Below, piece after piece: positions 30,480 through 37,849 of a stretch of 39,220 nt of DNA (within the stretch, counting starts at the first letter, position 1; every line of letters starts with the position of its first letter). Source of the stretch: Microcaldota archaeon (GTDB taxonomy: Archaea; Micrarchaeota; Micrarchaeia; Micrarchaeales; CABMGC01); contig JAGWHH010000003.1 of NCBI GenBank assembly GCA_028866935.1, positions 1 to 39,220 on the forward strand. Reading direction: 5' to 3'. The notes beneath the pieces are model-generated. The model was given only the letters and a program-made list of their open reading frames with translations, was not told the origin of the DNA and made no database searches. A program made the position numbers and the translations under genes.

Positions 30480-30956
30480 ATGGATATCATACTGGTTGAG
30501 TTAATAGTAATAGCAATAGCCTATGTCTCATTATCCGTAATAGTGCAGCGCAAGTTCACAAACATGAAAAGGATAAAGGAGATAAGGTTAGAGCTCAACA
30601 AGATAACCAATGACCTTAGGAAGATGGGAAACAACATAAGCAAGGACATAATGCTTGCAAAACAAAATGAGATGGCAGCATTAACCACAGAGCTTATGAA
30701 GCACCAGCTTAAGGGCACACTGATAATATTTCCTATAGGCGTACTTTTATTCTATGTGGCGCTGCCACACCTGTTTTCAGCGCAGACAACGATATCTGTT
30801 TTATCGTTTCAGTTTACTTATAGGACGTTCTTCATAATAGCAGCATTCGTTCTAGGCATGATCTCCTCTATAGCGTTCGCTGTATACGATAAGGTTAATG
30901 CCAAGAAGATGCAAGCACCATCAACAGTTGCCCAACAGCCCGCAAATAGCGCTTAA
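30480..30956 (+). CDS. DUF106 / Oxa1-superfamily membrane insertase (archaeal YidC-like)
   Basis: Member of the DUF106 family, distantly related to YidC, Oxa1, EMC3 and TMCO1, which insert proteins into membranes. Topology matches: an N-terminal helix (DIILVELIVIAIAYVSLSVI), a positively charged cytosolic coiled coil (KFTNMKRIKEIRLELNKITN...MAALTTELMKHQLKG), then two helices (TLIIFPIGVLLFYVALPHL and FFIIAAFVLGMISSIAF). 158 aa. Translationally coupled to adkA with no gap. Acts at the Sec site in the cytoplasmic membrane; function inferred from the family. Confidence 0.9.
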   Translation: MDIILVELIVIAIAYVSLSVIVQRKFTNMKRIKEIRLELNKITNDLRKMGNNISKDIMLAKQNEMAALTTELMKHQLKGTLIIFPIGVLLFYVALPHLFSAQTTISVLSFQFTYRTFFIIAAFVLGMISSIAFAVYDKVNAKKMQAPSTVAQQPANSA

Positions 30957-31021
30957 TTCCTTTTTATCTGGGCTATTATCTAGGATTTACATGCTCCTAT
31001 GATCATATCGTCTGGTGAATA

Positions 31022-31375
31022 TTACTGATGTCTAGAAACATTAGGCTCTCTAGCAGCTTGTTTTAATGTTTCTCTTTTTGCTACGTATATGCTCTCAGTG
31101 CCGCTGTTTACCACTCTTTGCGAGGAGATCTGCTCGCCTGCATGTATGGTGGAGTATCCATACACTTGTGATCTGTCAAGCACACAAGCCCCATTCTCTA
31201 TAATTGCCCTGCCCCCTACTCTAGCAGTAGACTCCACAAAACCTCCCATCCCGCCCCCAGGGTTAACGTGCCTGCAAAACAGCCTATCCCCAAATACCGC
31301 GTCTCTAACCCCAAGCGGTAACCTTTCCAACTGTGAAATATCATCTATCCTTATCGGCCTGCTCTTAACTACCAT
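31022..31375 (-). CDS. Beta-helix (hexapeptide-like repeat) protein
   Basis: Protein of 117 aa. Residues 43-90 show imperfect six-residue turns alternating small and hydrophobic positions (GGFVESTARVGGRAIIENGA, VLDRSQVYGYSTIHAGEQIS), the pattern of short left-handed beta-helix proteins, including phage-type variants that repeat VSGNA. There is no transferase active site. It lies antisense within the otherwise conserved adkA-DUF106-L34e-cmk-L14e cluster, so it is a recent or lineage-specific insertion. Role unknown. Confidence 0.6.
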   Translation of the reverse strand: MVVKSRPIRIDDISQLERLPLGVRDAVFGDRLFCRHVNPGGGMGGFVESTARVGGRAIIENGACVLDRSQVYGYSTIHAGEQISSQRVVNSGTESIYVAKRETLKQAAREPNVSRHQ

Positions 31376-31526
31376 TTAATCACAAAAGAGATGCACAAGA
31401 CTGATATTAAAACCTTAACTAATCCAGTAAATTCCCACCATACCATAACTAATAAATACGTTGGTAAACCTAATGTAAACCATATTTCGATGACTAGAGA
31501 GTCAAATCGATGTTAAAGGTGCTTTT
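31376..31526. other. Intergenic region with divergent promoters
   Basis: AT-rich spacer between the beta-helix gene and L34e. An AATAAATAC element near 31451 is a possible TATA box for L34e. A short hairpin GACT-AGAG-AGTC lies near 31492-31503. No other gene is seen. Confidence 0.35.
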
Positions 31527-31847
31527 TTGCCAAAACCAATGCATAGATCAAGAAGCTTAAGGAGGCTGGACAGGGTTACCCCTAAGAACAAGCATGTTAT
31601 TCACTACAAAAGGAAGGCAAATTCTCTTCCACACTGCGCCATATGTGGCAGTGAGCTTAACGGCATACACGAGAAGGGAAGAGGAAAGACGTCATCCACA
31701 AACTCAAGGAAGTTTGGCGGTGTCCTTTGTGCATCCTGCACGGGCAATGTAATAAAGCTCGCAAGCAGGATAGAGCAGGGCGAAATGAAACTTAATGACA
31801 TAAGCGTTGTTGACAGGGCATACGTTTTGCAAATGATATCACATTAG
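31527..31847 (+). CDS. rpl34e: Large ribosomal subunit protein L34e
   Basis: Archaeal/eukaryotic-type ribosomal protein. MPKPMHRSRSLRRLDRVTP is the family start, which supports TTG 31527 as start codon, with GGTG 4-5 nt upstream. Zinc pair C-x2-C (HCAICGS) and CASC are present, with the GVLCASC segment. 106 aa, a little longer than usual. cmk follows 10 nt later. Confidence 0.93.
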   Translation: MPKPMHRSRSLRRLDRVTPKNKHVIHYKRKANSLPHCAICGSELNGIHEKGRGKTSSTNSRKFGGVLCASCTGNVIKLASRIEQGEMKLNDISVVDRAYVLQMISH

Positions 31848-31857
31848 TGTTGTCTTC

Positions 31858-32376
31858 ATGATAATAGCGATATCTGGCCTTACGGGTTCAGGAAAGTCGA
31901 CAATCGGAGAGAAGATTGCTCAAAAGCTTAAGATAAAACACGTCTCAATGACACACAAGAAGTTTGTGCCAGCAGGTACCGACCTTCTGAAATTTACAAA
32001 AGGAGCAAAGCCATCATTCGAAAAGTCATTTGACAGTGAAATAATAAGGGAGGCAAGGAAGGAAGACTGTGTGGTAACGACCTGGCTAGGCCCGTGGCTC
32101 TTAAAGGATGCAACTGTAAAGGTATGGCTCCATGCCAGCCTTGACACAAGGATAAAGAGGAAGATAAAGGAGCTTGGCGGCAAGCCGCTAAGGCATGTAA
32201 AGAAGTACGTCATCGAAAAGGACGATACAAACAGGAAAAGATACAAGAGAATCTACAAGATAGACTTGGATAACCGCAGAGTGTTCGATATAGATATAAA
32301 TACGGACAGGCTCACAATAAATCAGGCAGCGGACCTCATAATAGCGCTTGCAAGAATAAAATCCATCAAGAAGTGA
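31858..32376 (+). CDS. cmk: Cytidylate kinase (archaeal)
   Basis: Phosphorylates CMP/dCMP. P-loop ISGLTGSGKS (residues 5-14), CMP-binding region, TTWLGPWLLKDATVKVWLHA, LID DDTNRKRYKRIYKIDLDNRRVFD. 172 aa, as in other archaeal Cmk. It sits in the L34e-cmk-L14e order common to archaea; the next start is 4 nt downstream. Confidence 0.93.
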   Translation: MIIAISGLTGSGKSTIGEKIAQKLKIKHVSMTHKKFVPAGTDLLKFTKGAKPSFEKSFDSEIIREARKEDCVVTTWLGPWLLKDATVKVWLHASLDTRIKRKIKELGGKPLRHVKKYVIEKDDTNRKRYKRIYKIDLDNRRVFDIDINTDRLTINQAADLIIALARIKSIKK

Positions 32377-32380
32377 TTTA

Positions 32381-32695
32381 ATGGCTTTCGACGCAATAAA
32401 GACAAGATACCACAAAGTGATGGAGAATTACCATGCAAAAAGGCTGGAGGGTTCTGAGGCCAAGGGGCAGATACACACTGCAAAGAAGCACGCCGCTCTG
32501 GCAGGGTACCATTCCACTTTCACCGTCACGTACAAGGATGATGGAAAGCCAAAGTTCTATGACAGGGAGGTGGACAGACTTAGACACGAAGAGTTCCAGA
32601 GCCTGTTAAGGATGGGAGAACGGGTTTTACTGGAAAGACCATGGAACCAACCCGGCGGCAAACATTCAACAGTACAAAATGAGTATGAATACTAA
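32381..32695 (+). CDS. Hypothetical protein inserted between cmk and L14e
   Basis: Protein of 104 aa with a basic, His/Lys-rich helical N-terminal half (TRYHKVMENYHAKRLEGSEA) and a polar C-terminal half (RHEEFQSLLRMGERVLLERP). No recognised motif. Codon style resembles its neighbours and it is spaced 4 nt and 13 nt from them, so it is in the operon. In other archaea cmk is followed directly by L14e, making this a lineage-specific addition. Function unknown; a ribosome- or RNA-linked role is conceivable from context only. Confidence 0.7.
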   Translation: MAFDAIKTRYHKVMENYHAKRLEGSEAKGQIHTAKKHAALAGYHSTFTVTYKDDGKPKFYDREVDRLRHEEFQSLLRMGERVLLERPWNQPGGKHSTVQNEYEY

Positions 32696-32708
32696 CTAAG
32701 TGATTAAA

Positions 32709-33008
32709 ATGGCACTTTTGGAAGAAGGAAGAGTTTGTATAAAGAAATTCGGAAGGGACGCAGGCAGCAAGGCGATTGTCACGAAAGTAATAGACAAGAA
32801 CTTCGTGATGGTGATGACCTCAACCAGGCCAAGGGACAGGCGCACGAACATAAAGCACCTCGAGTTCATATCCGAGAAGGTCGACCTTGGCAACAAAGGC
32901 CAGATCGCAAAGACACTTGAGATAGACGAGGCCAAGATCGGTGCACAGCCCAAAACAAGGCCAGCTGCTCAAAAACCATCTGCTTCACCAGCAAAGCCCA
33001 AGAAATAA
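32709..33008 (+). CDS. rpl14e: Large ribosomal subunit protein L14e
   Basis: eL14 (KOW-domain protein). Recognised by MALLEEGRVCIKKFGRDAGSKAIV and IDKNFVMVMTSTRPRDRRTNIKHLEFI. An extra Pro/Ala/Lys-rich tail (from KTRPAAQKPSASPAKPKK) extends it to 99 aa. ATG 32709 is preferred over GTG 32700, whose GTGAT serves as ribosome-binding site. The usual next gene, cbf5, is missing. Confidence 0.93.
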   Translation: MALLEEGRVCIKKFGRDAGSKAIVTKVIDKNFVMVMTSTRPRDRRTNIKHLEFISEKVDLGNKGQIAKTLEIDEAKIGAQPKTRPAAQKPSASPAKPKK

Positions 33009-33074
33009 ACCCATCTGCGCTATTCCTTTAGGGAACAAATAAATACTTTGTTTGGAATCTAAATACAGGTTTCA

Positions 33075-34400
33075 ATGGGATTCAAGCCTACAAAGAAGAT
33101 AAACGATGTGCTTGCCAGGGACAGAAAAGTAATCCTGACCACAACCCGCGGCGACTTTCCATTTATAGCTTCTCATGGAGACGGCGATTACGTATATGAC
33201 ATAGAGGGCAACAGGTTCATCGACTTCTCCTCTTTCATAGCAGTCTACAATTTCGGAGTAAACGGAACTAAGCAGGTCAGGTCTGCGGTAAAGGCGCAGG
33301 TCGACAGGCTGATGCACTCCGCATTCACGGACTACTACGCAGAGGAGCCCGTTGAGTTCGCCGAGAACCTCCTCAAAATGTTTCCAAAGTCATTCGGGAA
33401 GGTTTTCTTCTCAAATTCCGGCACCGAGGCCAACGAAGCCGCAATAAAATTCTCTAAAATATTTACAAAAAGACCTTATGTGATGGGATTCTATAACTCC
33501 TTCCATGGCAGAACCTATGGGTCATTATCACTTACGTCGTCTAAAACAGTACAGCGTGAACATTACGGGCCATTCACAGCTGCAGTGCATGCACCATATG
33601 CATACTGTTACAGATGTCCATTCGGAAAAGAATATCCTTCATGCGGCATGGAATGCGTAGATTACATAAAGAATTATACCCTCAAGAAGGACGTTTCGGC
33701 CAAAGAAGTATCTGCAATATTCATGGAGCCAATCCAAGGAGAAGGTGGCTATATTGTACCGCCCAAAGAGTTTGTGAAGGAGATAAGGAAGATTGCATCC
33801 GACAACGGTATTCTTTTGGTTTCTGACGAGGTGCAGGCTGGATATATGAGGACAGGAAAGTTCCTTGCAATGAGCAATTTCGATGTCGAGGCGGATATGT
33901 ACACAATGGCAAAGGCAATAGGAGGCGGGCTTCCGATGGGTGTAACCATAGTTAAGTCATCTCTTGGGGATCTTCCTGAAGGCGCTCACTCAAACACATT
34001 CGGAGGCAATCTTGTATCTATTGCAGCAGCAGATGCGCTCCTAAAGTATGTCAAGAAGAATATACCTAGCATAGAGGACCAGGCTCAAAGCAAGGGCAAG
34101 CTTGTAATGAGCAGATTTGAAGCAATGCAGAGCAAATGTGAGATAATTGGAGACGTTCGTGGCATCGGATTCATGGTAGGCATAGAACTTGTCAAGGACA
34201 GGAAGACAAAGGAGCCAGCAGTGAAAGAACGTGACGAAATAATAACAGAATGTTTTAATGCAGGCCTTATCTTACTCCCAGCAGGAGAGTCAACGATCAG
34301 GATTATACCCCCGATAACAATTTCACACAAGAACCTGGAGGATGGACTCGCAATCCTAGAATCAGCGATAATCAGCGCAGCGCGCAAACTCGGTAAATAG
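33075..34400 (+). CDS. Class III pyridoxal-phosphate aminotransferase
   Basis: Fold-type I PLP enzyme of the ornithine/GABA aminotransferase group. Seen: cofactor-phosphate segment SNSGTEANEAAIKFSK, SFHGRTYGSLSLT, SDEVQAGYMRTGKF with the Asp that holds the pyridine nitrogen, and Schiff-base K280 in TMAKAIGGGLPMG. 441 aa. Euryarchaeal members act as omega-amino-acid aminotransferases or as amino acid racemases; the residues I can see do not settle the substrate. A Cys-rich patch (YCYRCPFGKEYPSCGMEC) is present, as in archaeal homologues. Its stop abuts that of the convergent DP2 gene. Confidence 0.92.
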   Translation: MGFKPTKKINDVLARDRKVILTTTRGDFPFIASHGDGDYVYDIEGNRFIDFSSFIAVYNFGVNGTKQVRSAVKAQVDRLMHSAFTDYYAEEPVEFAENLLKMFPKSFGKVFFSNSGTEANEAAIKFSKIFTKRPYVMGFYNSFHGRTYGSLSLTSSKTVQREHYGPFTAAVHAPYAYCYRCPFGKEYPSCGMECVDYIKNYTLKKDVSAKEVSAIFMEPIQGEGGYIVPPKEFVKEIRKIASDNGILLVSDEVQAGYMRTGKFLAMSNFDVEADMYTMAKAIGGGLPMGVTIVKSSLGDLPEGAHSNTFGGNLVSIAAADALLKYVKKNIPSIEDQAQSKGKLVMSRFEAMQSKCEIIGDVRGIGFMVGIELVKDRKTKEPAVKERDEIITECFNAGLILLPAGESTIRIIPPITISHKNLEDGLAILESAIISAARKLGK

Positions 34401-37400
34401 TCACATAAACTTCTTCAGGCTGAACTGGTTGTCGTCCTCTATTCCGTAGTTTACGACAAAAATGTCATTAATCTCGCTTTTTATCAGGTCAAGACGCTGC
34501 CTTATGTAATTATCAAGCTGGTATTTATCAGCGAGGTTTATTGCAACGTCAAGATACTTCTCGATACTCCCTTTCGATATCGTCAGCAGAAGCTTTCCCC
34601 CGTCCCTCTGGCATACTCCGGAGAGCGGCACCCTCCTGTATTTTGCGTTGCAGTTTGAGCACCTGAATATCTGTCTAGAAAAGGAATGAAGGTTGCCTAT
34701 CAGGTCAGGTATGAAGTGGCTCATTATGACTTTCCTAGCAGCATCCCTTATGTCTACTGCTTCGATCATTTCCATAAGCTGGAATTCTGCATCTAGCTTT
34801 TCTTGCATTGTTTTGAGCGTCGTGTAAGTGCTTCTTTTTGGCGAATCCATAACCGCGTGCGGCGAAGACCCGTGCGTGAAACCAAGATTTCTATAAACTT
34901 GGTCCGTCCCCAGCCTGTCTTCCACAAGCCCCACCTTGACTTCCGAAGGGGAAGGGTAATTCATTGTTTTATCATAAAATTCAACGCCATAGCCTTCTAC
35001 AGTTTCCATTACATGGACTTCATCATCCACCTCCTCCGGCTTTACATTGATCGTAAGGATAAGCGGCGTATCCATCGTCCCACCCACCGTCTGCGGAAGG
35101 TAGTCCCTTGAGAAATTTATAAGTGCATCAAGCAGGAGCATGGTGGTATCCTCATCACCGTCGCAGTTCCTTCGCCTTGCTGATATTGTGTATGGATGTG
35201 CGAAGCCTACGTTAGCTCTGCTAAACCCTATCACCCTGTTAAGCACTCCGCAAGAGGTGTGCGGAGACAATGTTATTACCAGCTTACCGAGAAGGTCTTC
35301 TGGAGATTTTGCATTATAGAACGGCTCAAGGCCATATACCTTCTCGAGCATCTGGTCCACTGACTTGCAGACCTTTAGCATGTAATCTGCCCCACGCACG
35401 TTAAGTATAACGTCTTGATGGCGCATCTCTACAAGCTGTCCAGTGTCCTTAAGCTCATTTCCAAGGCAATCGTGCGTGTATCCAAGCTCCCTGAGTTTCT
35501 GTAGAGAAACCCCCATTTCCTCAGGATAGAAGTGTGTTATGGGTACGTCTGTAGCATCAAAGCGCGCAGTGCCGTCCTTGAATATGTACACCCCATTGTC
35601 CGCTCTGATCATTCCCTTTTCAATGGGCTCAACAAGCTTATCCTTGTTAGTCATCCCCCTCACCCCCTTTATCACTGTTGGCATTTTTCCGTTTCCTAAA
35701 CGCTTATTTGCATCTGAAACCAGCTTCACTATATCTATGTCTCTTTTGCTGTATGCTATGGTCTCAGTTTTGCAGACAGGGCAGTTAAGCACCACAGTGA
35801 TCCTGCCACACGTAGGGCAAGACCTCTCTATGTAAGCTCTGCGTCCGCAGTCATAACAGTATTCTGATTGCACAAGCCTCTTGCAATTTGCACATCTGTA
35901 GTTGGCTATATCTATGCTGATCTCCGATTTGAACTTCTTCGATCCGGTCAAGTAGGCATTTGTTATGTTCCTGTCCTTGCCGCCGTAAGCGCTTATAGGA
36001 AACAAAACGTTCGGGGCAGGCTTCATCAGCCTCTCCTTTGCCTTTTCAGGCCTTCCTATTCTTGCAGCTATGTAAGTTGATCGTCTCGGGATCTTGAACG
36101 GTGAAACTTTATTCACCAGGGCAAGCGCCTCGGGGTTTTCTGACTGGTATTTGTCTACTACAAGCTCACTAACATTGAGCAATCCTTCTTCTCCGCATGC
36201 AAATCCAAGGGACGCTATCAAGCTCTTCGCGTAATCACTCTCCAGTACTAACTTGTTATCAGTTACATTATGCGGCACGTTCAGAAGTTCAAGAGTACGC
36301 TTAATGTCACTTTTTCTATCAATAGAGACTTCGCCCACTTCGTAAAGATTTTTAGCAGTGATCTTTGAGTTTCTAATGAGTTCTAATGCAAGACTCTGTA
36401 TGTCCTCCCTGGTTACTGCCTGGAATTCGTAAAGGTATTTCGGATGTATCGGCACTTTGTAAACTAATGATAGTTTATATGCATCGTCAAATCCAATGGC
36501 GTTATCAAAACCCTTATCATATCCAGCAGATTTCAGCTGCGCTTCCCAATACTCCTCAACATAGCTTGTAGGTTTCAATTGCGAATTTGACTTCTTGAAA
36601 TCCCCATATGTTATGAGTATGTCCCCAATTGAGATTATCTTCGCAACCTGGTCTTTGTATTTCATGGCGGTCTGTGCATCATTTATTCGAAGGGCATTGC
36701 CGTTCTTGAGAAGCACGAATGGCCCCTCAAGGGAGTCCACAGGAGATGCTACGCATCCTTTTCCTGCAGATTCCATCTTAAGCTGCGTTCCTACCGCTAT
36801 GAATCCCATTGTCAGGATCATTGTAGCCGGGCTAAATCCCTTTGCAGCAATTCCAGTAAAGCGGCTCCTTCCGTATCTAAGCCTGAACCCTCCAACTTGA
36901 TTCGGGTATGCCAATATCGGCCTTCCTGCAACAAGCTCGTCAAGGAATGTTGACTGCGGTGCCGCATTCTTATCCGCCTTCTTCACGTCCACCTTAATTA
37001 TGTTGTTTAGCCAGTCCCAGTCAAGTCCTACTGCCTTGACTTCCTTAACCAACTTCTTCGCCTTCTGTGCTATGCCTTCGCACAGCACAAGCGGAACCCC
37101 GCCGCGCACCTTATTTGTAATTGGAACTTCTTTTCCATCATAAGTTGTACGCTTAAGGTTCGCATGCACACCAACCTCGAGCGTGTTTTCAGTAGGAACT
37201 CCATCAACGCACACTGGGCAATTTGATACTATAACACGCAAGTCGTCATCAGGCGGCTTGTATTGCAGCCTTGCGGCCCTTGAATGGTAAAGTTCGGCCT
37301 CTTCCACATACCTTTCGATCTCATCAAAACTGGCTTTGTACTGCCCAATATCGAATATTCTTCTTGCATAATCCGCAAGCGCTACGGACTGCGCAGCAGC

Positions 37401-37841
37401 AGTCCCTCCTGCGCCTCTTATCGGTCCTGCATACATCACGGCTATGTAGTCGGTGCCGTCAGGGTTCTTATATCTTCTGATCCCGCTTATTCCTTCCGTG
37501 GGCGCTACAAGTACTCCATCAGTGAGTATTGCAGACCCTACCCTGACTGCAACCTCTATGCGCTTGATTGTCTCATAACTGTCGAATTTGCCGTTCTTAC
37601 AAATCTCCTCCACTACACTGAAGGCTAGACGGCTCTTTGATTGATGCTTGTCAAGGTTTCGTATGACTGCAGCTATCCCCTCTATATTTATGAGTCCCTC
37701 CACCCTACTTGCAAGGTCCGGGGCAGGATAGATCTCAACATACTCCTTTGGGTCAAGCCCTTTTGATCTCGCAGACTTCGCAACGCTATAGGCAGACTCA
37801 AATTCCTCAGACAATTTACTGAAATATTCGTTATTATCCAA
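34401..37841 (-). CDS. polC: DNA polymerase D large subunit (DP2), TTG start
   Basis: Catalytic subunit of the archaeal replicative polymerase PolD, with a two-barrel core like multi-subunit RNA polymerases. Seen: N-terminal SKLSEEFESAYSVAKSARSKG and EYVEIYPAPDLASRVEGL, YAGPIRGAGGTAAAQSVALA, double zinc fingers (CANC, CYDCGRR, CPTCG, CPVC), and the catalytic RRRNCDGDEDTTMLLLDAL near residue 890 with its Asp residues uninterrupted by an intein. The last eight residues QFSLKKFM fit a PCNA-binding (PIP) motif. A longer frame exists, but it overlaps DP1; TTG 37841, 8 nt after the DP1 stop and preceded by GGCGGT, gives 1146 aa with a family-like N-terminus. Confidence 0.97.
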   Translation of the reverse strand: MDNNEYFSKLSEEFESAYSVAKSARSKGLDPKEYVEIYPAPDLASRVEGLINIEGIAAVIRNLDKHQSKSRLAFSVVEEICKNGKFDSYETIKRIEVAVRVGSAILTDGVLVAPTEGISGIRRYKNPDGTDYIAVMYAGPIRGAGGTAAAQSVALADYARRIFDIGQYKASFDEIERYVEEAELYHSRAARLQYKPPDDDLRVIVSNCPVCVDGVPTENTLEVGVHANLKRTTYDGKEVPITNKVRGGVPLVLCEGIAQKAKKLVKEVKAVGLDWDWLNNIIKVDVKKADKNAAPQSTFLDELVAGRPILAYPNQVGGFRLRYGRSRFTGIAAKGFSPATMILTMGFIAVGTQLKMESAGKGCVASPVDSLEGPFVLLKNGNALRINDAQTAMKYKDQVAKIISIGDILITYGDFKKSNSQLKPTSYVEEYWEAQLKSAGYDKGFDNAIGFDDAYKLSLVYKVPIHPKYLYEFQAVTREDIQSLALELIRNSKITAKNLYEVGEVSIDRKSDIKRTLELLNVPHNVTDNKLVLESDYAKSLIASLGFACGEEGLLNVSELVVDKYQSENPEALALVNKVSPFKIPRRSTYIAARIGRPEKAKERLMKPAPNVLFPISAYGGKDRNITNAYLTGSKKFKSEISIDIANYRCANCKRLVQSEYCYDCGRRAYIERSCPTCGRITVVLNCPVCKTETIAYSKRDIDIVKLVSDANKRLGNGKMPTVIKGVRGMTNKDKLVEPIEKGMIRADNGVYIFKDGTARFDATDVPITHFYPEEMGVSLQKLRELGYTHDCLGNELKDTGQLVEMRHQDVILNVRGADYMLKVCKSVDQMLEKVYGLEPFYNAKSPEDLLGKLVITLSPHTSCGVLNRVIGFSRANVGFAHPYTISARRRNCDGDEDTTMLLLDALINFSRDYLPQTVGGTMDTPLILTINVKPEEVDDEVHVMETVEGYGVEFYDKTMNYPSPSEVKVGLVEDRLGTDQVYRNLGFTHGSSPHAVMDSPKRSTYTTLKTMQEKLDAEFQLMEMIEAVDIRDAARKVIMSHFIPDLIGNLHSFSRQIFRCSNCNAKYRRVPLSGVCQRDGGKLLLTISKGSIEKYLDVAINLADKYQLDNYIRQRLDLIKSEINDIFVVNYGIEDDNQFSLKKFM

Positions 37842-37849
37842 GTAACCGC

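Noticed and set aside
34803-35111. Plus-strand open frames opposite DP2
   Set aside because: All lie antisense to the polymerase gene and show no domain or promoter.
35150-35180. Intein in DP2 at the catalytic Asp motif
   Set aside because: The RRRNCDGDEDT motif is continuous and protein length is normal; no Hint or homing-endonuclease motifs were found.
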